A stretch of DNA of 64,000 nucleotides from Synaphobranchus kaupii (GCA_029718625.1 CM056387.1:34374706-34438705); one strand, 5' to 3'. Shown: positions 11,261-32,911, counted from the stretch's first letter. The notes: generated from the letters alone by a model not told the origin. Numbers and translations: made by a program.

Positions 11261-12848
11261 GTTCATTTAACTCTGCAAGCGCTTCACGGCAGAAGAGTGG
11301 GCAATAGGCTCATCAGGCTACCAAGTCTTAGTTCCGTATCTAGTAGCTACATAGACTCTCAAGTAAATTCTGATAATCTGACGACTCTCCCTTCCTAATT
11401 TAGCTTTGCGCTTTACAGAAAAAACAGGAAGTAGGAAAATTGTGAAAGACTATTAAGCCTTGAGCCCATTATAATTATTTAAGTAAATAATCATAGTTGT
11501 TGGGCAGGTTGAGGTATTAAACTAGCTGGTAAACAGACAGTCCAAATAATATATAATTTATTCATATGCAGTTCAGATGGAGATACATCTAGGCCACCAG
11601 GTTGCGTGATGCCATGGGCTTGGATTAATTGTTTTCATTGCCTTTCTGTGATTCCGATTTCATTTTACTTGTGTTTGCTCATTGCACTGTTTTGCCAGAA
11701 GGTGGCGCTTTTGTGGTTGCACCCATTTGCAAGTTGTGACGCCCATCTACATTCAATAGGACCCAAGTACAGGACTGGAAGCCACTAATCGCAATGCGCT
11801 GGTATTACATTAACCAGCACTTATCGGTGTGCTCTCTGTTCCCCACTTCATGAGGGGCAAAGGGAATGACTGTTATTAAATGTACATGTTGCTAAGGGTG
11901 ATGACGGACAAAATGAACGACTCTGCTAGGCACGCAGATTCGAAGGTCCTCATTGTCGGCATTCGTTCGGTGCTCTTATCCAGAATGACTTACGTGGCTC
12001 GCTTTCTTTAATACAGTCATTTATACGGCTGGGTATTTACTGAACCATTTCAGGTTACGTGCCTTGCTCAAACCTTGCTTGTACAATGGCAGTGTAGAAT
12101 TATTGAACCGGCAACGTTAGCTTTACGTTCGGGTTCCTCACCATTTCGATACGCTGGCAGCTTGTAAAGTTAAACAACACATGAACGAGGCAGAAATGTT
12201 ACAGAAATTGTTTTCAGTAAAAAAAAAAATTTTTTAAAGCATGCAAATAATAAATAATATGCAATAATTAAATCACATGCCAACATCTTTGTGCATGTTT
12301 GTCATTCCCTCTTTCACGCCACCTCTCTCTCTTTCCTAACACCACTGCCCACCCCCCATCTCTATTAGGCTGGTGGTATTTTTAGCCTGATCCATAGGGA
12401 CAGAGTCATACGCAGTGAGAGATTCTTTGTTATGTAAAGAAGGTAGGTGGGAGACACAATGATGTGTTCATTGTGAAATTGTAATTGTGCGTGTGTGGGG
12501 TATAATTTCTCATTTGTAAGCCCTTTCCGTATCTGACATTTCACTTAATCACCGGTGTGCAATAACGACAAAAAGAAAACACCAGTTTTTTTTCACAGAA
12601 CATTTGTGTGTTTAATACAGCTTTTTTTTTCTAAAATAGATGAAATATGCATATAAATACGTATAAATACACTTTTATATACATTGCAGAGTAAATTACA
12701 AACAAAATACACGTACATTCATCACCTGGCTAAAGGCAAAAACAGATTGTATCCATGTAAGCAATGAGCGCCCCTTGCATCAATGGACAGGAACCTTTCA
12801 GCAGGAGGTAGTTTTCCCTTTTTCCTTTAACTTGAAAAGATTGTGTGG

Positions 12849-12849
<1 letters not shown>
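11261..12849. other. Intergenic, no gene seen
   Basis: The stretch is AT-rich with no exon-like frame. A decayed SINE lies at about 11950-12165 (GCTCTTATCCAGAATGACTTA, GAACCGGCAACG). Nothing else was recognised. Confidence 0.5.

Positions 12850-12914
<65 letters not shown>
12850..12914. repeat. (TG)n microsatellite
   Basis: Uninterrupted TG dinucleotides over about 65 bp. A shorter TG tract and a CT-rich stretch follow at 13004-13060. Confidence 0.95.
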
Positions 12915-12916
<2 letters not shown>

Positions 12917-15411
12917 ATGGTCCACAGTGGCTGTGAAAATTCTGCATTCTAGGCACACAAGCAGTCTCTCTCTGGTGTGTTTTTCTCAATGGATCTGTAG
13001 GACTGTGTGTGTGTGTGTGTTTACTCTCTCTCCCTCTGTCTCTCTCCTTATCTCCCTCTCTTGCCATTTTTTATCAGTGTAGACAGAATAAAGATACTCA
13101 GGGTAAAATTGAGGCTCTATCCCTGCTGGGCTTCACAAACACAAGGCCGGCACAGAACAGATACGGCGCCCTTAATTAATTAAATGTTTTTATTATCCAT
13201 CTTTCTTTCATTCGTTTGGTTTCTTTTTCCTGAATCCAAAGCGTACATGTTTGCGGTAAACCCACTGACGGCGAAGGCAAAGAATGAAAATTAATTAAAA
13301 TTCCTTTTGCTGTGCATATCTCAAAAGTCCACCGGCCATTTCCCCCACTCTGGCAATATTTCACTCAACAGGCATCAGGGAGGGACTTACAGTAAACCCA
13401 AAAGAAAAAAAAAAGATTAACAGGCAGACAAAGCAGCCATTTGAAAAAAGATGAGCAACAATGCCTGCGCTGACAAGTGAATAACAGTTCCCACTGTGGG
13501 CGCGGGTCAGCGTGGACCCCGTGGCCCTGCGCTGTACGTGACTGACTTAGTATACCACTTGTTTTAAACAGGGGACGGTGCACAATAATCAACGTTTCCA
13601 CGTGTGCCTCTACACAAGAGGGCCAGGTTTAATGGAAGGGCCGGTGTTATAGTCTTCCTAACTGTTGGGAACGAGGAGGCGCCTCCTGTTCTAGAACGTT
13701 GAGAAATCGGGGTTTTTCTTTCGTGAGTTGTTCCGATAACTGCCCCCAACCCCCCCCCCCCCCCCCCCCGAACACCATCTCACAACCACACACCGCCACC
13801 TCCTCCTGTCCTGTGAGCCCACCACGGCCCCACAAACACCAGGCCTTTGTTCACAAAGGCCAACCCAATATTTGCTCAATTGCAGTTGGATTGAATTTAA
13901 GAGGAGCTGCACTCAAAAACGCCTCATGAAAAGATCAGCTGTTAGAAAGTCATGAGTAAACACAATACCTTCCCCAGGGGCTCTCTCTCTCTCTCTCTTT
14001 CTCACTCACACTCTCTCCCTCCCTCTCCTCCGCTCTCTCTCTGTCAGTCTGTCTATGACTCCCCACCCCCCTCTCTTTCTCTCTCTCTCCGCTCTCTCTC
14101 TCTCTGTTCCATGTTACTTTAAGCCAATCTAGTGCACGACCTCCGTCTGCATTCTTTTCGCATCGTGAGGGCAGACCGAGGGTGTGTTTTCTGAGAGCCG
14201 TGGCCTGCGCATTTTCTAAACCTTGGCAGCATTTGAAAAGCATTTAGCTGCATGGGTATATTTTGGTCCAATCAGATAAGGATTTTCTTCCCGTCAAAAA
14301 TAAAAAAGTCATTTACTGGTTTTGGCTGGCTAATTATACGAGTCATTCCATCTAGACGCGTATAACTCCCCAGTTCAGAGCTGTGCCAAATCACCGGGTA
14401 CTTCCAGTAAAAATATACAACATATACAACCACACACACATGCACCCACACACAACATGCATGGACTACTGACATTATATTGTAGGCAAATGGGTGCAAA
14501 CCTCTGTTTCTGGAGTCTTTATATTTGTTTTTAATAAACACCCAAAAAACTCAACAAGGCACACAAACTTATAAATTCTGTCAGCATTTCACTTCTTGCA
14601 TCTTCCCTCGGTTGTTTGTATGTTTGTTTGTTTTGTTTTTGGTTTAAAAGCGTAATGAGCACCTTCCTTATGTCAAGGGGGATAAATGGGAATAGAATAA
14701 ACCCAGAGCTACACGATTTTGCACCCCCCACCCCCCACCCCCCCCACCCACGAGTCCCACTGATCTCCCACAAACTCGGGAGCAGGCTCTGGAACAGTGC
14801 GCCCACGGAAGGGGCTTTCGGTGCGTCAGACGCTCTGTGATGCATGATGTGTAGACGGTCCTTATCGATATCACTGTCCTCAGAGCCCCTGCCCGCAAAA
14901 CGTCCACGCGCCCCCCCCCCCCCCCCCCCACCCCCCGCGTGCAATTACGCAGGTCAATCGCGCGCCTCTCACACAAGGTGACATTTGTCGATCTTCGATC
15001 TTGCGTTATCCATCAATTCCTTCCCTTCCCTCCTTTATTGTTTTTGGATCTATGGTTGCTAGGCGCACAACACCTGCCCAAATACCGCAAATTAATCACC
15101 CGAATAGATTCTTTAATCATTTTACGCTTCTCGCCAGCCGAGAGCCTCACAGAATGGAGAGAGTAGTTGCTGGATATTTCCGGAAGAAAGGTTTAGTTCT
15201 GTCAACACTTTGCCCCAGGACACCGCTGGGGTGTTACCTAGAATTTTACCCCAAAGTCATCTGACCACAAAAATAAGGTTCCCTCACCCACTGCCCTCCA
15301 CTGGCTTGCTACTTAATATGCTTGTACACAAGGCTGTAATCCTGAGCCAGGTACAGGTACATGAAAGGGATTCCACATACGGGGCACATGTAAAACATGT
15401 CTCATCAGTGC

Positions 15412-15446
<35 letters not shown>

Positions 15447-16917
15447 AACGACTCCCACAGAACCCATAGAGAACCCACACAGCAGCGTAAACGAGATATA
15501 AAACCGTAGAACTGACAGGATGACAAACCTCAGCATTTCCACGACACCCCCACCAACCCCACCCCCCCCAACCCCACAGCCTACTCTCAAAACTCGATGT
15601 CCTCAAATGTCCGCCGCACGGCTCCTGAAATTCAGCGGGGTCCTCCGTGTCAGTAACGCTTCCCCACGAGGAGAGCGAAACCCAAACCCGAGCCCTCCCC
15701 TCGGGGCCGCCGATGGAAAGCACGCGCGTCAGGCGAAGTCAGCACGCGCGTCAGGCGAAGTCAGAGGGGCGCGTGACGGGGGTGCGTTTGCCCTCGGGAC
15801 GGGGTGCGTGTGCTCAGGTCGCAGAGCGGAGTCCCGCTGGAGCGAGGAGGGGAGGTGGAGGGAATTTTTGTTTTTGAGTCCCCCCCATGGGCACCGTGAG
15901 TGCTCGACCAGCAGAAGCCATGCCGAAAGTCCCGCGTCACTACGGAAAACAATTCTTCCCCGTGTGCCAGCGCAACCTCGCTCTTCGCGGGGGCTCAACT
16001 TCCTCCTCCTCCTCCTCCTCCTCCTCCTCTCCTCTTACACGGAATCGCTCCGTTTATCAGAATCACAGGGTTGGCCCGGGAACGCGTCCGCTCGCTCGCA
16101 CGCACACACACGGCGGACCCATGCCGGCATCCCGCTGGCCGCACGTGTTACTGGAATGCTCGACGTCGGAGCGAGCGTGGCAACGACAGCGGTCCAGTCC
16201 AGTCCAGTCCAGGCCGGGCCGGGCCGGGAACCCGGATTTCCAGCGTGTCCCGGTTCTCCCGCTCGTGTTCCGCCGCCCCCCCCACCTCAAGAAACACTCC
16301 AACCTCCACCTTAAGCTCCTCCTCCGGAGTGTGGGTATACAGGATACACAGGCGATGAGGGCGGTGGGGGGTAGCGGGCGTGGGGCAGGGAGGGAGAGAG
16401 GGCCGAGCGTCTGGTCCAGGTTTTGGGTTACAGTCGCTGGCCCACTTCCCCCAAATTCACCGTCGGACGTCAGCAGGAGGAATGCAGAGGACTGACGGCG
16501 GCAATAAGACCACGGGCAGACTGTGTGTGTGTGTGTGTGTGTGTGTACGGCAGTCTCCTTGACAGCATGGTGTGAGTGTTTGTATGTGTGTTTACGCATT
16601 TCCCGGAGGCATTTCTTGACACCGCACACCTGTTTGAAGGTAACGGAGTGAGTCTAGTGGAAGCTCCTTCCAGGACGGCGGGCTCTGTCCATGCGTCCCC
16701 CCCCCCCCCCCCCCCCCCCCCCCAAGTTAGGTGTCAGACTCCCCAGGCTGTCCATCTCCCTCGCTCTCTCCCTCCCTCCTGGTGGTCCATCGGCTGAAAA
16801 CCTGACCGGGCTCCTCCCGAAAAAAAAAGCGGCGATGCTTCTGCTGAGACCCCTCCACCTCCCGGGGGCCGCCACACAACCGCACTCACGCCCCCCCTCC
16901 TCGTGGGGGGGGGGGGG
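12915..16917. other. Gene-poor GC-rich 3' flank of the TMEM100-like gene
   Basis: Frames are open here because the DNA is GC-rich and low-complexity: C runs at 13750 and 14910, CT tracts at 13981-14105, CA at 15417-15443, CTC repeats at 16000-16030 and a C run at 16697-16723. None resembles a known protein or ends in convincing splice sites. Because it lies directly downstream of the minus-strand TMEM100-like stop codon, part is likely its 3' UTR. TTTATT (AATAAA on the minus strand) at about 15036 is one possible polyadenylation signal. Confidence 0.4.
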
Positions 16918-17312
16918 TCAGACGGTGCACTGCTCCGGGCCCGGGAGGGGCACCCCCTGCTTCCGTTTCCTCCTCTTCTCCCGGTGGACCGCCCAGCACG
17001 CGGCCGCCATCACGACCAGGACCAGGCCCACCCCCAGGAGCACCACCGACACCGCCTTGGTCAGCGGCAGGTTGTTGAAGGTGAACGCCACGCCCGTGCC
17101 GGCCACGCCGATCACCAGGGAGATGAGTCCGAAGGGGAAGATGCAGCGGTACCAGGACTTCTCCATGCCGCCCGTGGCCTGGGAGAGCCGCTCCAGGGAG
17201 GTCAGCGCCTCCAGCCCCTTAGGGCCCGTGGGGGTCCCGCGCCGCCCCGTCCCGGTCGCCGGGGGGTGGAGGGCTGCAACTGGCAGGCCAGGGGACTGGC
17301 GGTGCAGCCCAT
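16918..17312 (-). CDS. TMEM100-like two-pass membrane protein (apparent 1-base frameshift)
   Basis: The C-terminal 82 residues are one clean frame. It starts MEKSWYRCIFPFG and has two hydrophobic segments (FPFGLISLVIGVAGTGVAF and VSVVLLGVGLVLVVMAAACW). A basic tail (HREKRRKRKQ) follows. TMEM100 has the same pattern: a YRCI-PF start of the first segment, then A-FTFN, then CW and a basic tail. Upstream, coding-like sequence (PKGLEALTSLERLSQATGG) continues in that frame back to about 17260. The likely start, ATG at 17312 (MGCTASPLACQ), is one frame off; a base appears to be missing in the G run at 17261-17266. With one base added, the open frame would be 131 residues, against 134 for human TMEM100. 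An acceptor-like TTTCAG directly precedes the ATG, consistent with a non-coding first exon. TMEM100 is linked to ALK1/BMP signalling and to TRPA1-TRPV1 coupling; whether this paralogue shares those roles is unknown. The family call is moderately sure. Confidence 0.7.
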
Positions 17313-17699
17313 CCTGAAACCAGGGGCCTTGGGGGTGGGGTGGGGGAAGGGGGGGGGCGTCCCGCGGAGGTGGTGGCGAAGCCGGCGAAAAGCAGATCTG
17401 GCCCGGGAGTGAAAGTAAGCAAAACCGCCACTTCCAAAAAAAGAAAACAAGAGAGGAAACCTACATGAACACTAAAAGAGAGAGAGGAAGATTGGTGGGT
17501 CTGGAGGTTTTTGAAAAGGAATCCACTCAAATTTCTCTCTTTCTCTCTCACGCTCTCTCTCTCTCTCTCTGTCTCTGTTGCGCTGGGCTCTTCTCCGCTT
17601 CAGTGCTCCGGCACCATACTCTCTGCTGTTCTGCTGTTCTGCCAGGGCCGGTCAGGGGAGATAAACGTAGCCAAGGGCAGGGGTGGAGACAAGGGGAGG

Positions 17700-17760
17700 C
17701 GGGTGGGCGGGCACGGCGCACGTGATTGGCCGCCGCCTGAACGTGACGTCAAGCACGAGA
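17700..17760 (-). promoter_or_regulatory. CRE, E-box and CCAAT cluster upstream of the TMEM100-like gene
   Basis: Within 33 bp lie a palindromic E-box CACGTG (17719-17724), ATTGG (CCAAT on the gene strand, 17725-17729) and a full palindromic cAMP-response element TGACGTCA (17744-17751), in GC-rich sequence about 400 bp upstream of the likely start codon. This combination is typical of an active promoter, and CREB/ATF and USF-type binding is inferred from the motifs. The transcription start is not known. Confidence 0.5.
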
Positions 17761-20700
17761 GGGGGACTTTGGAGGAGGGGCGGAGGGGTGAGTGGGGGCA
17801 GGGGGGGGGGGGGGTGGGGGGTGTGGATGTAGGAATGAGAGTTAACTATTCCAGTGCTGTCTCCCCCAGTTCTCCTCTCTCTCTCTCTCTCTCTCTCTCT
17901 GTCCTTCTCCTTCTCTTCACACTCTCTCACCAAGCTGGAAAGTACTGAGTCCTCAGGGGGAGAAATATAAATCCAATCACTATCTCTATTGAGTAGAAGG
18001 AGAAGGAGGATTTAAGTGTATGCTGCTCATTGATCGAGAAATGTAGCAGGAAGCACAATGACTCCCCAAATTGCCTTTTCTCAACAAGCTGTAGATCACG
18101 CTTTCGCTGTCTCGTTACGCCACGCACCCCACATCGACATGGCAACCACATGCAACGTGTCCCCCTTGCCGTTTGCCTGCACCGGCGACGGCGCACAGGC
18201 GTGTTCCTGTAGATCGCCGACACCCACGCGCCACTCACCCACACGCAGGCTCCTGCAAACTGCCAAAATGAGGACTGCGAGCCGCTGATGTCACACCAGT
18301 TATCAAATCAGCCGGTGTCTTTTGCGGGCGACGCCATGGGAATATATACCTTTTGATGTCGCTGGTCATAAAAATAGCACAGATGTCCATTTTTGGAACA
18401 TCTTCCTTTAATTTTATGACTCTGTTCTGTTTAAAAAAATAAAATTTAAAAAAACAGCTTCAGTGCTCTCTTACCGACTTACAAAGCCCAGAATGCTTTT
18501 CCCAACCTCTCCTCCTGTCTGTAAAATGACATTACAAATATTTGCCTTCACAAGCTATTTGTACACATTATTTTCAAAGAGGTTCATCGTATAGTCTGTT
18601 GCTTCTCATTGAGCCAGTTTAAATCCGACTGTGTGGTGTCTGAGTCTATATGAATTTTACCTTACATTAATAATAATAATAATAATAATAAATAATAATG
18701 CCTTGCATTTATATAGTGACTTTCTCACCAACGGTGACTCAAAGCGCTTTACTATGATGAGGGGGAAACTCGCCTCTACCACCACCAATGTGTAGCACCC
18801 ACCTACATTTTGCAGATCCTCTTATGTAGTGTCTGCTCAACATGAATAGGTTTAGACAGCAAAGAGCGAATGTCAAGTCATTCGGGTCACAACCGACAGT
18901 AGCTGTTAAGGCGTAACCTAATTTGAGCTGTACATATACCTACAACGTAATGTTACGTGCCATGGTTAGTGCAAGAGGGAGGCCGAGGTGCTTTTAAAAG
19001 AAAATGGGTGTAAGGATATAGTTCTGTATGTAACGTGTTTTATACAGTGGAAAGTGAAAATGTTGTGTTCTTGTGATTGTAACTGGGGGGGGGGGGGGGG
19101 GTTACAAGGGGATAACTGGTTAAATATCAGTGAAGAAAATCACACCTACACAGTCAAGGCACTTTTCTCTCACATCTAAATAAAAATATGTCTTTCACCC
19201 ACAAGCCTGTAAAGTGGTTAAAAGGTGGATATAATTTGTTTGTTTTTTTTTGCGGTGGGCAGGAATCTTATTTTAAACTTGCTGTTACACGTACACAATT
19301 GCAAACTACAGACAATTCCGCTCAATCCTTCTCAGTGTTGTTTGAATGGGCAAAAAAAGAAGACCAAAAGTGAATCTATTTCCGCGCGGCTAACCTTTTT
19401 CTCGATGGCCACCAATGATGTAATGCCGTTTCAACAATATGAGTCAGATGTACACTATTTTTTTTTTTATTCCAAGCCCTTTTCCCGAGAAATGCTGTCA
19501 GTGGTGATTATGGGGGAGGGGGACCGGGGGGGGTCTGGCAGGACGACAGGCTGTTTAAAATCAAATAAGAAAACACACATGTCTAGGATAACTGACAATT
19601 ACAGCCAGTCAAAACTGCAGAAACTGAACATGTGCGGATAAACCAGGAGAGATGAGCGGGCACACAGTCTGGGGGGGGGGTTCAGGGGGCTGGGGGGCAA
19701 GAGAGGATATCTTGGAAAAAGTGAAGGAAGAGGAGGTGGCGGAAGGAGAAACGGGAGAAAAAGAAAAGTGGGAGGTGGTGGTGGGGGGGTTGCAGAAGGA
19801 GGGAGCAGATGGTTTCTGTGATGTTGCCGTTTCCATGGTTGCAAAATTGGTATTATTTTATTTATTTTACTTTATTCTAATCTACTGGATCATTTCGGCC
19901 ACTTCATTGTTTTTGTTTTTTTGGGAGGGGGGGGGGGGGGGAATTCAAAGGCCTTTGTGTTGTTCCAAGTAAGCCTTAATATTAAAGAGAAAATATGTTT
20001 GTCGGAATTACCGCTGAAACACGCAGAGGAGAGAGACAGAAGGGAAGTAGAGTCATGAGACGGAAGACGTTAGTGACCTCAGAGCAACAATGGGCAGTAG
20101 GGCATGTCGGTGACGTGGGGCCCATCGGTATAGTGAACACCCCTACAGGTGAAACCGGCGGCCGCAAGTCCCCCTGCTAAGCCGCGCATGAACGGTCCCT
20201 CCCTCTGACACACGTCCGTCCGAGCGCGGACCGAGACGTGAAAAGAAGCTGACATCACGTCCTTTCGTCTGCGCTCTCCCGATTCAGTCACGGAGGTCGG
20301 GCAAGGAGCTCCGACAATGAATATAATTGGGTATTCCGTACTGGGAGAAGAAGAGGGGTGGAAAAAAGCGGAAGGCACGGCTTTATCTCGCCAGAAGCTC
20401 GAGTGTGTGAGGGGCGCAGTAATCAAACCCGGAATGGGAGGAGGGAGCCGCATAATGAAGGCTCTCAGCCTTTTCCTGTCAGTTCTTCACTCCGCGGCTA
20501 TTCAAAGTGAGCAGATGTCACTCTCTCCGTTGTTTGTCTTCGTCTCTCTTTCTTGGGGCAAAACTGAAAACTTGTTCGCCTCCCGGCTGGCGGCAGCCTT
20601 CTGGGAGGCCGTCGCTGGAACCGGCCCCCCCCCCCCCTCCCCAGCAGTGACTCAGTGGATGGCGGGGCGGGAGGGGGTGCTTGGCATCGGCAAGCTGGAG

Positions 20701-20990
20701 CACACCCACGGCACTCTGCATGAACCCGACGCCACCTGTCGCCTGGTCTGGAGCAGCTTGTGTTGTCTTTAATGCACCCCCCCCGCACACCCCGAATCCT
20801 TCATTCCACTCGTAGGCTTCTCTTCCCACACTCTCGCTCCATCGCTCACTACCTCCTCTCTCACACACACACACACACTCTTCTCTTCTTTCCTTCATCC
20901 CTCCTTTTCTCTCTCTTTGGCGCTCATAAAGAGAGTCTGATATCAACCCCCGGGATTCCAAATGTAAAAGGACTAGACCACAGTTGTAGT
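17761..20990. other. Intergenic, no gene seen; 5S-SINE tail inside
   Basis: No convincing exon is present. A 5'-truncated minus-strand 5S-SINE tail lies at 18698-18804 (CTACCACCACCAATGTGTAG), preceded by an AAT-repeat run. G or C homopolymers of 10-16 bases recur at 17803, 19086, 19671, 19927 and 20626. GC-rich sequence at 20100-20480 gives open frames with no recognisable domain. Confidence 0.45.
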
Positions 20991-20994
20991 TGAA

Positions 20995-21110
20995 GCACAA
21001 ACCCTAATTCCAAAAAAGTTAGGACAGTATGTAAAATGCACATTAAAAGCAGAAAGCAGTGATTTGTAAAAACACCTCTTAGGACCGGAACGCGAAAGCC
21101 ATCGGAACAC
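20995..21110. repeat. Dispersed DNA-transposon-like fragment
   Basis: The string CCTAATTCCAAAAAAGTTAG, followed by GACAGTATGTAAAATGCA and AGCAGTGATTTGTAAA, matches a very common fish repeat end of the type AAAGTTGGGA…AATGCAATGATTTG. Only one end is present. Confidence 0.55.
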
Positions 21111-21966
21111 ACAGAGGAAAACTGGAACACTCTTCCATGACCACTTCAATGACAGCCCAACAGGGCCTGTGTTCACGTCCAGTTTGTAAAGAGCGCACGA
21201 GGTACCTGCTCAATGTCTTAATAATGAAACTTGGTCAAACTGACAGTTATTGACTCATATTGCAGTAATAGTAATAACCAGACGCCCCTGACGTGTTTTA
21301 ATGTGGCACATAATCACGGAGAGGTTGGAGCCCGACCGTTCCATTGTCTACTTTGAGCCTCTATGCTGTGCTCTCCCACATACCAGCAGGTGAACATTTT
21401 GTTCATTATGTGGGTTTTAACAGTGTGTCTAGAATGCATCACTCTCCTCCTCAGATTTTTATAACTCAAATATGACGCAATGTTTGTATTGATTCTAATA
21501 ATTTTAAATTTTTTTCATTACATGCAATATGGCATATTTCTGATGGGAAATAACAGACGGTTCACAATGTGCATTGGTTCACAGACACATACATCGACGG
21601 TAACCGTACGCACAGGCAAAATCCATCTTGCGCCATGAGTCAAAACATGGCGCCTGAAATGGTCTCATGACATGTGGCACTGCGCATGTTCCCTTACCTC
21701 AAGCAGACCCGCCAACTTTGGTGAGCCGGCTAGCATGAGAGTCATCGCCGTTGCAGGTGGCAGAGATTGTTGTGTCACACAATTTCTTTAATCAGAAAGC
21801 GGCGTTGTTTTAGTTGCGGCCTTTTCATTTGGCGCGAGAGTATGAGACAGAGCCTGAAAGCACATCTCACACCCAGTGCGTGAGAACTGGCGACCCAAAC
21901 AAGCCGAATAAAGTCGTATACACGTCGAACCTATTCCCCAATACCAAACTAGTACATCGACAATGC

Positions 21967-22011
21967 AAGTGTACTTAAGGCGAGTGTACTTAAGGCGAGT
22001 GTACTTAAAAT
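21967..22011 (+). repeat. Three tandem 15-bp units
   Basis: The unit GTGTACTTAAGGCGA occurs three times in a row, the last copy diverging to GTGTACTTAAAATGG. It lies in otherwise unremarkable intergenic sequence (21110-22370), where no gene was seen. Confidence 0.8.
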
Positions 22012-22374
22012 GGCAAGCGTGCACGTCTCAGGATGCGAGGCTGTTCAGCAATATTAATGAGCGCCATTTCGCCGGAAGTGGTTTACTTGCGGGGCGGGGT
22101 GCCGGGGCCTCACAGGAGCGAGAGGTTAATTGGATGCGGAATCACGTGCGAACGCGTGGGAGTCCGGTCACTCCACCGACGGCTGTTTTGGGAGAAGGCG
22201 CAGAGAATGCGACACGCTGTATGTGTGGTTTTAAAGCACATCCAAATACAAAAACAAACATAATATACATTTATTAGAATAGAAATTATTTTCATATACA
22301 TCAAGTAAAGTAGCCTACCTAAAGCGTTTTAAGTCAGCCCAGGCTGGGATGGGCTGGGCCACAAACATAGAAAC

Positions 22375-22556
22375 ATAATTACAACCTGCATGTCTTTGGA
22401 CTGTGGGAGGGAACAAAAGCACCCGGTGGAAACCCACGCGGACACGGGGAGAACATGCAAACTCCACACAGAAAGGCCCTCGGCTGAGATTGGAACTCGG
22501 TACCTTCTTGCTGTGAGGCGACAGGGCTATCCATTGCACCACATGCTGCCCTGTAA
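22375..22556 (+). repeat. Dispersed fish repeat (ATGCAAACTCCACACAG type)
   Basis: The block runs from CATGTCTTTGGACTGTGGGA through CATGCAAACTCCACACAGAA to a tRNA-like end (GATTGGAACTCGG, CTTGCTGTGAGGCGACAG). It is a repeat block known from most teleost genomes, often the continuation of the block at 7630. Confidence 0.65.
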
Positions 22557-22579
22557 TTACAACTTCATATTATTAATTT

Positions 22580-24471
22580 AACAACTCATTGAAAATAGCA
22601 AGAATGTGAGGACAGGGCTGCCAACTGAATTAAAAACTGCATTTTGTCAGGCTGACTTCAGAAAATCTAGGTGAGGCATTCCCTATGTGGACTATATGTC
22701 CAAACATGCCAGTGTACTATATGATACACTAGATTATATCAAAAATCGAATGCATATCTAAAATTAACTACAATTGTAGACGCTCGCGATGTGAAGAATG
22801 CACCATCTGCTGGTGGGGAGCAACATTGCAACAGAAGAATGAATGCTTGTGAATAGGTTTGTCTCTTTAAAGAGTAAGTGCACCCACCATCTCAGCATGT
22901 GTCCGCCTACTACACTATTTTGAAAAATACTTTGTGGGGTGAGAAAGGGGTGGGGGCGGAGGATCTGTGTCCATCCTCATTTCCATAAATGTACAAATGA
23001 TTTTGTATAACTTGGATCAAACTGTCAAACTAGACATTGCAGATCAAATATGAATCAAGATTCAACAACTGCATGGCCTATTTCTCACCTGAAATATTTT
23101 AAGAAACGTATTTTAGTGGACTATTTAGGTGGAATAAGAGAGTTTATGAACAGGACGCCACCTTGATCCAGTTTAAAAATGAATGAAAGAAACGTAGTGG
23201 GTATAACCAATCAGGTTCCAGCTGTTTCCCTTGTGGGTGACAATGGTGCGTCCCGATAGTCGAAAAATGCACCCTCCCTTGCTCCACTAGCACCTCCTCT
23301 ACTCCGTGCCCCGGAAACTGATCTTTGTGTTTTCATCTAATGTGTGTTTTCATGTACGTATTAATGGTTACATATTAATTAATGTCTCGACGCAAACCGC
23401 AATGTTAGGTACACTGTATACTGTACATGCAAATACTTGTACTCAAAACGTTCAGGCAGTTTTGCATATTTCCGGGTAGGAGAGGAGTGGTAGTGGGGGA
23501 GTGGAGGAAAGGAGGTGGGGAGTGAAGAATATTGGGACACACCCAAATTATCCATATGACCTGGAGGTACCTCCAAAGAGGTACTCTGACATCATGATTG
23601 GGGCGGGGGCAGTGTGGGGAGCAGAAAGGGAATTTCAACCGTGGGCAACACAAAGACACTTTTCTACAAGTTTCTTATGATATAAAATATTATTTCAGAA
23701 TTGTTGAAATAACGGAATGGATGAATAGGTTTCATTATAAGGTAGGCATATAAACACGTTTACAGCAAAAAATAAAAGTGATCTAGGGTGTACTTACCTT
23801 TTAATATTGTTACTATATATTTGGCATTTGTCTAAAAACTAGCAAAAATTTATTTTAAATGACGTAATAAACAATTCTTGCAGCACGTCCCATTCTTGTG
23901 ATAAATCACACCAGTGGGGGGGGGGGGGGGGATAAATAAAATAAAACAAAATAAAAACAATTTCTCACTTCTCGTTATTTTATTCTCATGCACTTCGATT
24001 GAACTAAACAGTAAACATGTTGTGAAATGACACACAATGATCTCTAGGAAGAGCGAATACGTTTCACATTAGTCGAGGTTGTAGAAAAGAGCTTGGTAGA
24101 AAAAAAAGGCTCATTGGTCCAAATGAGTCATTATTTTGTGACCCATGGTGAACAAACAAAACAGATGAGAGGGGAAATGTAGTCATAATGCGCCATAAGG
24201 TCAGGAGTCATCATTCTCAAAAATAAGCCAGTTTATGATGTCATAATGCAGGAAGCCAAATCAGACCAGCTGATTGGTAGGCAATAGGTCTGAACACTCT
24301 GTGTGCACAATTAGATTAAAAGAAGCAATCGATACGGAGATGGATTCCTTTGGTCCGACCGTCCGTCCGTTCTCAGCGAGGTCCACAAAGTGTAAAAGTT
24401 TACTGAAAAATCATATATTTCATTGTTCCGGGCCTTGCAGTTTTTTGTCCTTCCCGCTAGCGCTGCCCTGG
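22580..24471. other. Downstream flank of tedc2, no coding sequence seen
   Basis: This is mostly AT-rich sequence with a G/C run at 23914. The part adjoining 24472 should be the tedc2 3' UTR. AATAAA on the minus strand occurs at 23979-23984 and 23849-23854, roughly 490 and 620 bp beyond the stop codon, and either could be the polyadenylation signal. Confidence 0.45.

Positions 24472-32911
<8,440 letters not shown>

Noticed and set aside
15520..16629. Long GC-rich frames on both strands (up to 264 codons)
   Set aside because: Composition is low-complexity, with Pro, Leu and Ser runs from CTC and C repeats; there is no similarity to known domains and frames overlap on both strands. More likely 3' flank or UTR of the TMEM100-like gene.
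20317..20772. 151-codon plus-strand frame starting MNIIGYSVLGEEEG
   Set aside because: No domain or splice structure, a C run inside the frame, and an overlapping minus-strand frame of similar length.
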